Part shown: piece after piece, positions 8,727 to 17,312 of the stretch
How the letters are laid out: each line of letters begins with the position of its first letter
Numbering within the stretch: the stretch's first letter is position 1
Origin: Arthrobacter ulcerisalmonis
GTDB taxonomy: Bacteria > Actinomycetota > Actinomycetes > Actinomycetales > Micrococcaceae
Length of the DNA: 64,000 bases
NCBI RefSeq assembly: GCF_900609065.1
Contig: NZ_UXAU01000009.1
Coordinates: forward strand, 310,001 to 374,000
Direction of reading: 5' to 3'
Translations under genes and position numbers: made by a program
Notes under the pieces: generated by a model
The model's input: only the letters and a program-made list of their open reading frames with translations
Databases searched by the model: none
Told to the model about the DNA's origin: nothing

Positions 8727-9500
8727 ATGACCAAATCCACTTCGCCTGCCGATGCACCCGCTTCCCCGCAGGCACCGGGAACAGGATCCGCCGACTGGAC
8801 CAGCGCCCGCGCGGTGCTGTTCGACCTGGATGGTGTCCTGACCCCCACGGCCGTGGTGCACGAACAGGCCTGGCAGGAACTCTTTGACGGCTTCCTCCCC
8901 ACGCGTCCCGGCGCAGCCGCCTACAGCGAAGCCGACTACTTCGACCATATCGACGGCAAACCACGGTTCGACGGCGTCCGGGACTTCCTGGCCTCCCGCG
9001 GCATCGTGCTGGCCGAGGGGCCGCTCGACGACGACGCAGCCAACGAGACCGTCCAGGGCCTGGGCAACCGCAAGAACCGGATCTTCAACGACATTGTGAG
9101 CGCCGGCGTCGAACCGTTTGCCGGCTCCGTCCGCTACCTCGAAGCCGTGCTGGCCCGCGGACTGCAGGTCGCCGTCGTCTCCTCCTCGCGGAACGCCCCA
9201 GCAGTCCTGGCGGCCGCAGGACTTGCCCACCATTTCACCGTCGTGGTGGACGGCGTGGTGGCCGCAGATGCTGGCCTGCCTGGCAAACCCAGCCCCGCCA
9301 CCTACGAATACGCTGCTCAACTGCTCGAGTTGCCCAGCGAGGACTGCGTGGTGGTGGAGGACGCCGTCTCCGGTGTCCAGGCCGGCAGCGCCGGGTCTTT
9401 CCACTCCGTGATCGGCGTGGACCGGGGCGCAGGCCGCCAGACGCTCCTCGACGCCGGCGCCACCCTGGTGGTCAACGGCCTCGAAGAGCTCCTGCCCTGA
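8727..9500 (+). CDS. HAD-family beta-phosphoglucomutase
   Basis: 257 aa from ATG 8727 (GGAAGGA 11 bases upstream; the frame opens earlier but has no better start). HAD motif I is FDLDGVLTPTAVVHEQAW, motif II VVSSSRNAP, and the lysine/acidic end is GLPGKPSP then VVVEDAVSGVQAG. The pattern fits beta-phosphoglucomutases that interconvert beta-glucose-1-phosphate and glucose-6-phosphate. The adjacent GH65 phosphorylase makes beta-glucose-1-phosphate, so the pair forms a complete phosphorolytic route. The first 25 residues are a Pro/Ala-rich extension. Confidence 0.88.
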   Translation: MTKSTSPADAPASPQAPGTGSADWTSARAVLFDLDGVLTPTAVVHEQAWQELFDGFLPTRPGAAAYSEADYFDHIDGKPRFDGVRDFLASRGIVLAEGPLDDDAANETVQGLGNRKNRIFNDIVSAGVEPFAGSVRYLEAVLARGLQVAVVSSSRNAPAVLAAAGLAHHFTVVVDGVVAADAGLPGKPSPATYEYAAQLLELPSEDCVVVEDAVSGVQAGSAGSFHSVIGVDRGAGRQTLLDAGATLVVNGLEELLP

Positions 9501-9501
9501 C

Positions 9502-9542
9502 CCAGCCGCCGCGGGCAGCTGCCCGCTGAGCCGCCCTGGCTG
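9502..9542 (+). other. Hairpin between phosphoglucomutase and GH65 genes
   Basis: A 16-bp perfect palindrome (9511-9526, GCGGGCAGCTGCCCGC) sits inside outer arms CAGCC/GGCTG. There is no T tract. It may reduce transcription into the GH65 gene or stabilise the upstream mRNA. Confidence 0.3.
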
Positions 9543-9651
9543 GCGCCCCCCCGCCGGCCAACTCCAGCATTACCCTGCCCTTGAATTCATCAGCATGCCC
9601 AGCCGGCCTTGCGCCCGCTGCCCAGCAAAACCCCCGAAGGATCCACACATC

Positions 9652-11991
9652 ATGGCCCTGATCTCCGCGGACCGCGACAGGTTCCCCAATACTCCCTGGC
9701 AGCTTGTCGAAACCCGGCACGAGGCAGGCCAGGCCGGCACGCTGGAAACCCTCTTCGCGCTCGGCAACGGCCACCTCGGCATCCGCGGTGCGCACTGGGC
9801 CATGAACGACGCCGACCTGCCCGGCAGCTTCATCAACGGCCTGCACGAAATTTGGGACATCAAGCACGCAGAGAACGCGTTCGGTTTTGCCCGGACGGGT
9901 CAGCGGATCATCTACATCCCCGATGCCAACAACTTCACCGTGATGATCGACGGCGAAGCGTTGAGCCTGGCCGAGTCTGAGGTCATCGACTACCACCGGT
10001 CGGTGGACTTCAGCACCGGCATTTACGAATGCCGGATCAGCTGGCAGTGCCGTTCCGGCGCCGTGGTCAGCACCACCGAGCGCCGGGCGGTGGGGTTCGC
10101 GTCCCGGGGCAGCCTGGGTATCTCCCTTGAGGTGGCCGCCGACCGCGAGGTCTCCCTGGACGTGACCTCCACCATGAGCAACCGCCAAGACGCGCCCGTT
10201 GAAGACCACTCCGAGCACGATCCCCGCCGGGCCGGACGTCACGCCGGACGTGTCCTGCTCCCACTGCGGCTCGACGGCGGCGACGGATCCCTGCGGCTGT
10301 CCTGGGAAGCCGCAGAATCAAAGCAGCGCGTTGGCGTTGCCGTGGACCACTGGACCTCCCCATGCCACCAGCCTTTCGACACCCAGGTGGACCAAGACGA
10401 AAGCAGCGTCCGCTATGTCTTGGCGGCAAACCCGGACGAGCCGTTCCGGCTCGAAAAGAGCGTCAGCTACGCCGCCGGGCCAGCGGTGCAGGACGACGAC
10501 ATCGACGCCGCAGAAGTTGCCGAAACGGGCTTGCGGGCAGTCCAGGACATCTTCGATGAGAGCGTCGCGCATTACCGGGACTACTGGGCTACCTCGGACA
10601 TTGTGGTGGACGGCCCGGCCGAATTGCAGCAGGCCATCCGCTGGAACCTCTTCCAGTTGGCGCAGGCAACAGCGCGCGCGGACGTGGCTGGCATCCCGGC
10701 CAAGGGTGTCACCGGCTCCGGCTATGAAGGGCACTACTTCTGGGACCAGGAGGTCTACATCCTGCCCTACCTGACGTACACCAATCCGGTGGCAGCCCGC
10801 CAGGTGCTGGAGTACCGGCACGGCATCCTGCCCGACGCGCAGATCCGCGCCAAGGAGCTCAGCGTGGACGGTGCACTTTTCCCGTGGCGGACCATCAACG
10901 GCCTGGAGGCCAGCGCCTACTACGCTGCCGGCACCGCGCAGTTCCACATCGCGGCAGCCATTGCGTTTGCCACCAACCGCTACCTTTGGGCTACCGGCGA
11001 CGATTCCTTCCGTGAGGGACTCGGTGCCGACCTGCTGATCGAGACGGCCCGGATGTGGATTTCATTGGGCTTCTTCGGTAAGGACGGCCTCTTCCATATC
11101 CACGGGGTGACCGGCCCGGATGAGTACACCGCCGTGGTCAACGACAACCTGTACACAAACGTCATGGCGCGGTTCAACCTGCGGACGGCCGTGGCCCTGG
11201 AACACGCCAACATCACCCAGGAGGAACGGCAGTTGTGGGCGGCCGCGGCCAACCTGATGCACCTGCCTTTCGACGACCGGATGCAAGTCCACTCGCAGGA
11301 CAACGACTTCATGACCCTGGAGCCGTGGGATTGGACCACACCCCGTTCCAAGTACCCGCTGCTGCTGCACTTCCACCCGCTGGTGATCTACCGCCACCAG
11401 GTCCTCAAGCAGGCAGACACCGTGCTGGCCATGTTCCTGCAGTGGCAGGATTTCTCCGCTGAAGAGAAGCAGCGTGCCTTCGATTTCTATGACCCCATCA
11501 CCACCGGAGACTCCACCCTCTCCGCCTGCGTGCAGGGCATCATGGCCGCCGAGGTGGGCTACGGGGACGAGGCCCTGAAGCACTTCACCAACGCTGCCTT
11601 CATCGACCTGGACGACACCCATGGCAACACCATTGATGGTGTCCACATCGCGTCCACCGGCGGCGTGTGGAGCTCGCTGGTCTGCGGGTTCGCAGGCCTG
11701 CGGGACCAGGGTCCCCTGCCGCTTTTCGACCCGCGCCTGCCGGCCGACTGGAAGGGGCTCGACTTCCACTTTCGGATCAGGGGCCGCCTCCTGCACGTTC
11801 AGCTCGCTCCCGGGGCCATCACCCTGGCGGTCCAGGACGGTGCAGCCCTGGACATCGACGTACGCGGCGAGACGTACACGGTGGGCAACGATCGCGTCAC
11901 CGTGGAGTTGGCACCTATTGCCGAGCCCGAGCCCACCCTTTTCCCCTCCGGACCGCCGACGGCGTCCATCCCCATGGTGCTCAGCCGGTAG
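9652..11991 (+). CDS. Glycoside hydrolase family 65 disaccharide phosphorylase
   Basis: 779 aa from ATG 9652 (GAAGGA ribosome site). A GH65 N-terminal beta-sandwich (about 1-280), a linker and the (alpha/alpha)6 catalytic barrel are followed by a short C-terminal beta domain. The motif GVTGPDEYT places the general-acid Glu at residue 491; GSGYEGHYFWDQEVYILPYL is the substrate and phosphate region. Family members phosphorolyse maltose, trehalose, kojibiose or nigerose, yielding beta-glucose-1-phosphate. Which disaccharide is used cannot be told from sequence. It pairs with the upstream beta-phosphoglucomutase. No signal peptide: cytoplasmic. Confidence 0.92.
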   Translation: MALISADRDRFPNTPWQLVETRHEAGQAGTLETLFALGNGHLGIRGAHWAMNDADLPGSFINGLHEIWDIKHAENAFGFARTGQRIIYIPDANNFTVMIDGEALSLAESEVIDYHRSVDFSTGIYECRISWQCRSGAVVSTTERRAVGFASRGSLGISLEVAADREVSLDVTSTMSNRQDAPVEDHSEHDPRRAGRHAGRVLLPLRLDGGDGSLRLSWEAAESKQRVGVAVDHWTSPCHQPFDTQVDQDESSVRYVLAANPDEPFRLEKSVSYAAGPAVQDDDIDAAEVAETGLRAVQDIFDESVAHYRDYWATSDIVVDGPAELQQAIRWNLFQLAQATARADVAGIPAKGVTGSGYEGHYFWDQEVYILPYLTYTNPVAARQVLEYRHGILPDAQIRAKELSVDGALFPWRTINGLEASAYYAAGTAQFHIAAAIAFATNRYLWATGDDSFREGLGADLLIETARMWISLGFFGKDGLFHIHGVTGPDEYTAVVNDNLYTNVMARFNLRTAVALEHANITQEERQLWAAAANLMHLPFDDRMQVHSQDNDFMTLEPWDWTTPRSKYPLLLHFHPLVIYRHQVLKQADTVLAMFLQWQDFSAEEKQRAFDFYDPITTGDSTLSACVQGIMAAEVGYGDEALKHFTNAAFIDLDDTHGNTIDGVHIASTGGVWSSLVCGFAGLRDQGPLPLFDPRLPADWKGLDFHFRIRGRLLHVQLAPGAITLAVQDGAALDIDVRGETYTVGNDRVTVELAPIAEPEPTLFPSGPPTASIPMVLSR

Positions 11992-13304
11992 TTACCCGGG
12001 GTGGCGTGTCCAGGGGATGCGCAAGTTCGTCTGCTGGCATTTTGGCGATCACCAGGGCAATGACCGCCACGATGGGGCAGACGCACCCTGCCACCAGGAA
12101 GATCAGCCAGATGGGTAGAACTTCCGCGACTGGCCCCGCCAAGGCCATGGACACCGGCATCAGTGCCAGCGAGACGAAGAAATCCAGGCTGGAGATACGG
12201 CCCAGCAGGTGCGGCGGGACGCGGCGCTGCAGCAGCGTGCCCCAGATGACCATGCCCACGCTGCCGGTGGCGCCGAAGATGAACAACGCCGCGGCGATCG
12301 CCCAGAAATTGGTGAAGACGCCCACGGCGGCCAGTGGCAGGCTGCCAGCGCCCCAGGCCACCATCATTACCGTGAGGTAGCGTCGGGGAAGCCTGAAGGA
12401 GGCCGTCAGCAACGAACCCAAGGCCGCGCCGACGCCCATGACGGCGAGCAGGAAACCGAACGTGCTCGAATCCCTGCCCATCTGATCGCGGACCACGAAG
12501 GGCAGCAGCACCTCGATGGGGCCGATCAGGAACAATACCGAGATGCAAGCCCAGAGCAGGGTCCAGAGCAGCCACGGTGTACGGACGGTGTAGCTGACGC
12601 CTTCTCGGAGGTCCTGGAAAAAGGGTGGACTGTTGGTGTTGCCCGCCGGCTTCGTTGGAGCTGCTGTCCTCGGTGCCGTTGGTACCAGCCCCGCCAGTGC
12701 TGATGCCGGACAGCGGCGCGCGGCTGAGGAAATTAAGGACCACGAATGCCACCAGATGGCAGGCAGCCACGGCCGTGACGGCATGCGAGGGCGAGAGGGC
12801 TGCCACCACCAGCCCCGCGACGGCTGGACCGGCGGCCTGCTGTAGCACTGGCCGCATGGACCCTTCCATGCCGTTGGCGGCGAGGAGGTCCTCGGGAGGC
12901 AGGATCCGCGGCAGGATGGCCGAATACGCAGGGAAGAAGAACGCTGCGCCCACGCCAAGCACGAACGCGCCAAGCGCAACATGCCAGAGTTGCAGCAGCC
13001 CGGTCATGGCAAGGCCGCTGATCGCCGCGATGACGGCAAGGTTGGCGCCTTCCACCGCGATGATGAGGGTGCGTTGCGGGAAGCGGTCCGCGGCAATGCC
13101 GCCGGCCAGGACGAACGCCACCAGCCCGACGCTGCCTGCCGCCGCTACCAGGGACAGCTCCAGCGGACCGCCGCCCAGATGAATCACCTGGTAGACCATG
13201 CCCACAGCCCACATGCCGGAGCCAAAGATGGAAATCGCCAAGGCAGCGATCAACACCCGATACTCCCGATAGGCAAAGGGACGCAGGGCATAAAGAGCGG
13301 GCAT
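11981..13304 (-). pseudogene. MFS transporter interrupted by a frameshift
   Basis: The N-terminal half (MPALYALRPFAYREYRVLIA..., six membrane segments) reads in one frame from ATG 13304 to about 12690; the C-terminal half (YTVRTPWLLWTLLWACISVL... to VTTG) reads in the next frame and ends at 11981. Together they make a normal MFS of about 440 aa resembling enterobactin-exporter-like actinobacterial transporters. The switch falls in the hydrophilic central loop between about 12610 and 12690 and needs one extra base removed (or two added), perhaps in the GGCGGG run. It may be a real mutation or a sequencing error. Leaderless start (TAGAAT, six bases, ATG). The stop overlaps the GH65 stop by 11 bp. 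Confidence 0.75.
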
Positions 13305-13310
13305 GCCCCA

Positions 13311-13316
13311 ATTCTA
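13311..13316 (-). promoter_or_regulatory. Leaderless -10 element of the MFS gene
   Basis: TAGAAT on the minus strand, six bases before ATG 13304. Confidence 0.5.
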
Positions 13317-13424
13317 GGCGCGCTCCTTATGCGGGTCCGAGGGGCCCACGGGGGAGGCCTGACGTGAAGCAGCCTTAGTATTGAAGGAGGCCGCAACCGG
13401 CGCGCCAGACCAACAGAGGTGACA

Positions 13425-14234
13425 ATGGCCAAGCGCAGCAACCCCGCAGTACGAATCGCCCAGGAGACGGCGCACAGCGCAGTTTTTGATGCTGAGGGCA
13501 AGCCGAAACCTGGGGTGCACAATGTCCTCCTCAAAGCCGTTGAGGTTCAGCGTCCGCTGGTTCTGGCGTACCTCCGGCGGCTGCGGAAGCGGCACCCCGA
13601 GGCCACGGCAGCCCAGCTGGCCACGTTCCTGGAGCGGGACTACATCCGCGCCGTGACGGGCGGCGGAGCGCTGGTAGGAGCCACCGCCGTCGTCCCCGGG
13701 ATCGGGACTATCGCCTCGCTGGGGCTTTCCGCCGCCGCCACCGTGGGCTTTCTAGAGACGACCGCGCTTTACGCAACTTCCCTCGCGGAGCTGCACGGGA
13801 TTCGGATGACCAATCCAGACAAGGCGAGCACCATGGTCATGGCCATCATGCTGGGCGAGGAGGGGACCTCGCTGCTCAGTGGCCTCAGCAGCCAAGCGGC
13901 CGGTGGTGCGGGCATCAGCTCGTCGAAGTCGTTGGGAAGCATCCTGACCAAGGCAATGCCCGGATCAGGGTTCGGCGCGGTCCGGAACAAGATCCAGAAG
14001 GCCTTCCTCAAGAACCTCCTCCGGCGCCAGGGAACGGCCTTCTTTGGCAGGGCGCTCCCGTTCGGGATCGGCGCCGTGGTGGGTGGAGCCGGTAACCTCA
14101 TGATGGGACGCGCAGTGGTGTCCAACGCCAAGGAAGCGTTTGGGCCACTGCCGGACACCATCCCTGGGGAACTGACGGCTACCGCTGCAGGCTCCGATCA
14201 ACAGCCGCTGGAAGGCAAAACTCTTGGATCTTAA
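13425..14234 (+). CDS. Hypothetical membrane-associated protein (EcsC-like style)
   Basis: 269 aa from ATG 13425, preceded by GAGG at a 5-base spacing. Not assigned to a family with certainty. The N-terminal 75 residues are basic and helical (FLRRLRKRHPEATAAQLATF-like region), then a Gly/Ala-rich hydrophobic stretch (VTGGGALVGATAVVPGIGTI and following), and a second one near residue 220 (ALPFGIGAVVGGAGNLMMG). The arrangement recalls EcsC-type proteins, but I would not transfer that function. It overlaps the start of pxpA by 11 bp, implying cotranscription. Confidence 0.65.
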   Translation: MAKRSNPAVRIAQETAHSAVFDAEGKPKPGVHNVLLKAVEVQRPLVLAYLRRLRKRHPEATAAQLATFLERDYIRAVTGGGALVGATAVVPGIGTIASLGLSAAATVGFLETTALYATSLAELHGIRMTNPDKASTMVMAIMLGEEGTSLLSGLSSQAAGGAGISSSKSLGSILTKAMPGSGFGAVRNKIQKAFLKNLLRRQGTAFFGRALPFGIGAVVGGAGNLMMGRAVVSNAKEAFGPLPDTIPGELTATAAGSDQQPLEGKTLGS

Positions 14235-14973
14235 CGCTGACCTCGGCGAATCATTCGGTTCATGGACCATGGGCGATGATGCGCGCATGTTCCAACTGGT
14301 CACCAGCGCCAACGTGGCGTGCGGCTTCCACGCCGGCGACCCCATCACCATGCTGGACAGCTGCCGCGCCGCGTACGAACTGGACGTCACCGTGGGCGCG
14401 CACGTGGGCTACCGGGACCTCGCCGGGTTTGGCCGCCGCGCCCTTGACCTGAGCTTTGACGAGCTGTTCGGTGACGTCCTCTATCAGCTCGGAGCGCTCG
14501 ACGGCGTGGCCCACGCTGTCGGCGCATCCGTGGACTACGTGAAACCGCACGGTGCCCTGTACAACCGGCTGGTCCACGACGCCGAGCAGGCATCTGCCGT
14601 GGTGGCGGCCGTGAACGCCTACGATCCCGGCCTTCCCATCCTGGGCCTCCCGGGTTCGGAACTGTTGGAGCAAGCCAAAGCCGCCGGCCACCCGGTGTTC
14701 GTTGAGGCCTTCGTGGATCGTGCCTACCTGCCTGATGGGACGCTCGTGCCGCGCTCGCAGGATGGCGCCGTGCTGCACGACGTTGATTCGATCGTTGAGC
14801 GCGCTGTCCGGCTGGCCACCAAGGGCGAGGTCGTTGCCGTTGATGGCACGGTTGTCCAGGTCCGCCCGGACTCCCTCTGCATCCATGGCGACACCCCCGG
14901 CGCTGTGGAGATGGCTGCCGGAGTCCGTGCCGGTCTCGAAGCCGCGGGGCTCGAAATGGCTCCGTTCGCCTAA
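14224..14973 (+). CDS. pxpA: 5-oxoprolinase subunit A (LamB/YcsF family)
   Basis: 249 aa. The start MDLNADLGESFG and the segments SANVACGFHAGDP, VGAHVGYRD and VKPHGALYN are hallmark LamB/YcsF motifs. PxpA works with PxpB and PxpC to hydrolyse 5-oxoproline to glutamate using ATP. No pxpB or pxpC lies in the window, so this copy is an orphan here. The start is an unusual TTG (14224) with GGAAGG eight bases upstream; the start lies inside the end of the previous gene. The final segment VQVRPDSLCIHGDTPGAV is intact. Confidence 0.9.
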   Translation: MDLNADLGESFGSWTMGDDARMFQLVTSANVACGFHAGDPITMLDSCRAAYELDVTVGAHVGYRDLAGFGRRALDLSFDELFGDVLYQLGALDGVAHAVGASVDYVKPHGALYNRLVHDAEQASAVVAAVNAYDPGLPILGLPGSELLEQAKAAGHPVFVEAFVDRAYLPDGTLVPRSQDGAVLHDVDSIVERAVRLATKGEVVAVDGTVVQVRPDSLCIHGDTPGAVEMAAGVRAGLEAAGLEMAPFA

Positions 14974-15009
14974 AGGTCTCTCAAAACTGGGCCATTTTGT
15001 GCTCGGAAC

Positions 15010-16350
15010 TCAGCCGAAGATGAAGTGCGCCACCGTGAAGATCACCAGTCCGGCGAGCGAGCCCACCACTGTGCCGTTGATCCGGATGTACTGCAGGTCC
15101 TTGCCTACCTGCAGCTCGATCTTCTGCGAGGTCTCCTCGGCGTCCCACCGGGCCACCGTGTCTGTGATGACGCCGGCAATGTCTGAGCGGTAGGTCCGCA
15201 CCAGGTAACCTGCGGCGTCCCCGATCCAGGTGTTGACCTTGCCTGCCAGCTCCGGGTCCTCCACCAGGCGCGACCCGAAGTCGCGGACGGCGGTCTTGAA
15301 CCTGACGGACAGCTCACTGTCGGGATCTTCCACGGCAGCCAGCAGCGCGTTCTTGACGGTGCCCCAGGTCTTCGAAGCCAGTTCGCGGACCTCGGGGTCG
15401 CCCAGCACTTGGGCCTTCACGTCCTCGGCGCGGGCAATCATGGTCGGATCGTGTTGGAGGTCCTGGGCGAGGTCCCTGAGGTATTTGTCAATCGCCTGCC
15501 GCACCTGGTGGTTCTGGTCGGACTGCACCGCACGGGCAAACTTCAGCATCTCCACGTAAACCTTGTCACCCACGATGCCGTCGACAAACTGCGGTACCCA
15601 AGTGGGCGAGCGCCCCGAGACGATCCGGGAGACCACCTCATGGTTCTCATCGACCCAATCGGCGGCGCGGTCCACCAACAGGTCCACGAGCTGGTGATGG
15701 TGTCCGTCGGCGAAAACGCGTTCGGCAATCTTTCCTATCGGGGGTCCCCACGGCGGGGCCAACAGATGCTGGCGTACCAGGCCCTCGATGACGGCCTGGA
15801 CGTCGTCGTCGTTCAACACAGTGAACGCGCCCCGGATGACGGCCGCGCCTTCCTTGGCCACCCGGTCGCCGCCCTTCTCGGAGGCCAGCCATTCACCGGC
15901 CCGGCGCGCCACATTGACGCTGAGTAGTTTGTCCTGGACCACCTGTTCGGACAGGAAATTTGTTTCCACGAATTCGCCCAGTGAAGCGCCAATCTGGTCC
16001 TTGCGCCGCGGAATGATGGCAGTATGCGGAATCTTCAGGCCCATGGGGTACTTGAACAAAGCCGTCACGGCGAACCAGTCCGCCAGCGCACCCACCATGC
16101 CGCCCTCCGCTGCCGCCCGCACATACTGCAGCCACGGGTACTCCTTCTGCAGGGCGAACGCGACAACGAAAATCACCGCCATCACCAGCAGGAGCGCCAA
16201 CGCCAGCCCCTTCATCCGGCGCAGGGCAGCGGCTTTCTCGGCGTCACCGTTGTAAGGTCCGACGCCGGCACTCGGCACCGCGCCGGGCCGCGCCTCCGGC
16301 TCGTCGGACGCAGCGGATTCCTGGGTAATTGGCTCAGAGTTCACCTGCAT
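15010..16350 (-). CDS. DUF445 family membrane protein
   Basis: 446 aa. A Pro/Ala/Glu-rich N-terminus is followed by a membrane segment (LALALLLVMAVIFVVAFAL, about 50-68), the DUF445 signature AAEGGMVGALADWFAVTALF, a long amphipathic helical middle, and a C-terminal membrane segment ending VAHFIFG. Function of this family is not established. The start is leaderless in style (TAGGCT, six bases, ATG). It is convergent with pxpA and divergent from the phosphodiesterase, whose start lies 50 bp away. Confidence 0.85.
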   Translation of the reverse strand: MQVNSEPITQESAASDEPEARPGAVPSAGVGPYNGDAEKAAALRRMKGLALALLLVMAVIFVVAFALQKEYPWLQYVRAAAEGGMVGALADWFAVTALFKYPMGLKIPHTAIIPRRKDQIGASLGEFVETNFLSEQVVQDKLLSVNVARRAGEWLASEKGGDRVAKEGAAVIRGAFTVLNDDDVQAVIEGLVRQHLLAPPWGPPIGKIAERVFADGHHHQLVDLLVDRAADWVDENHEVVSRIVSGRSPTWVPQFVDGIVGDKVYVEMLKFARAVQSDQNHQVRQAIDKYLRDLAQDLQHDPTMIARAEDVKAQVLGDPEVRELASKTWGTVKNALLAAVEDPDSELSVRFKTAVRDFGSRLVEDPELAGKVNTWIGDAAGYLVRTYRSDIAGVITDTVARWDAEETSQKIELQVGKDLQYIRINGTVVGSLAGLVIFTVAHFIFG

Positions 16351-16356
16351 GTGCCA

Positions 16357-16362
16357 AGCCTA
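16357..16362 (-). promoter_or_regulatory. Leaderless -10 element of the DUF445 gene
   Basis: TAGGCT on the minus strand, six bases before ATG 16350. Confidence 0.55.
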
Positions 16363-16387
16363 GCCCCGCGGAACAGGGCCCCTCGGC

Positions 16388-16393
16388 TACCGT
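16388..16393 (+). promoter_or_regulatory. Leaderless -10 element of the phosphodiesterase gene
   Basis: TACCGT followed by six bases and ATG 16400. It faces the DUF445 promoter with 25 bp between the two -10 boxes. Confidence 0.5.
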
Positions 16394-16399
16394 GTGAGC

Positions 16400-17308
16400 A
16401 TGACACCCATCGAGTCAGCTCCCCAGCGGCCCTTGGTCTTCGCCCACCGAGGCGCCAGCGGAGCCTTCGCAGAACATACCCGCGCCGCCTATTTGCAGGC
16501 TTTGGCTGACGGGGCGGACGGGGTGGAATGCGACCTCCACCTCACCAGGGACCAGCACCTGGTGCTGCTGCATGATGCCACCCTGGACCGCACCTCGGAT
16601 GGCACAGGCCCCGTGGCGGACAGGACGTTGAGCGAGCTGCAGGACCTGGACTTTTCCTCCTGGAAGGGCGCCCGGATCCCTGACGATTTCGGCGCCAAGT
16701 CCGAGCAGTTGCTGACCCTGCCGGACCTGTTGGATCTGCTGCGCGGTGCTGGCCGGCCCGTCGCGCTGGCCATTGAACTGAAGCACCCCAGCCCTTACCA
16801 GCTCAAGCTTGAGGACACCGTGCTTGAGGTGCTCCGCAGCGAAGGCTGGGACGCGGCCACTTCCACGGTGGACAACATTGCGGTCACTTTCATGAGCTTC
16901 GATCCGGATTCGGTTCGCTACCTCCTGCAGAGCGTCCCCGCCCAGTTCATCTGCCAGCTGGTTGATGACCTGAGCGTGCACGAGATCCGCGGTGGACTGG
17001 GCCTGGGCCCGATCGCTGGCGGGGCCGTGGCCAACGTGATGAAGGCTGCCCAGACAGAGGCCGAAGACATCCTGGACAACGGCGATGTTGGCCTGGCCGG
17101 CCCGGGGATGGACTACGTCAAGGAGTACCAGAGCACCATCCGGCACTGGGTTGAGGCAGGCAGGCGGCTCAGGGTCTGGACCGTGGACGCTGCTGAAGAC
17201 GTAGTATTGTGCCAGCAACTGGGGGTCCACGAGATCACCACCAACGTCCCGGCGCAGGTCCTGGCGCAGCTGAACGAGCCGTCGGTGGAGCTGTCCCACA
17301 GAAAGTAG
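16400..17308 (+). CDS. Glycerophosphodiester phosphodiesterase
   Basis: 302 aa from ATG 16400, preferred over GTG 16394 because TACCGT sits six bases before it. TIM-barrel GDPD motifs: FAHRGASGAFAEHT, then GVECDLHLTRDQHLVLLHD with the metal-binding Glu/Asp and catalytic His. The C-terminal VWTVDAAEDVVLCQQLGVHEITTN is typical. It cleaves deacylated phospholipids (glycerophosphodiesters) to glycerol-3-phosphate and an alcohol. No signal peptide, so it acts in the cytoplasm. The CoA transferase starts 4 bp after its stop. Confidence 0.9.
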   Translation: MTPIESAPQRPLVFAHRGASGAFAEHTRAAYLQALADGADGVECDLHLTRDQHLVLLHDATLDRTSDGTGPVADRTLSELQDLDFSSWKGARIPDDFGAKSEQLLTLPDLLDLLRGAGRPVALAIELKHPSPYQLKLEDTVLEVLRSEGWDAATSTVDNIAVTFMSFDPDSVRYLLQSVPAQFICQLVDDLSVHEIRGGLGLGPIAGGAVANVMKAAQTEAEDILDNGDVGLAGPGMDYVKEYQSTIRHWVEAGRRLRVWTVDAAEDVVLCQQLGVHEITTNVPAQVLAQLNEPSVELSHRK

Positions 17309-17312
17309 CGGC

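Noticed and set aside
9511-9526. 16-bp palindrome as an operator
   Set aside because: It lies just after a stop codon inside a larger hairpin, so an RNA structure is more likely than a protein site.
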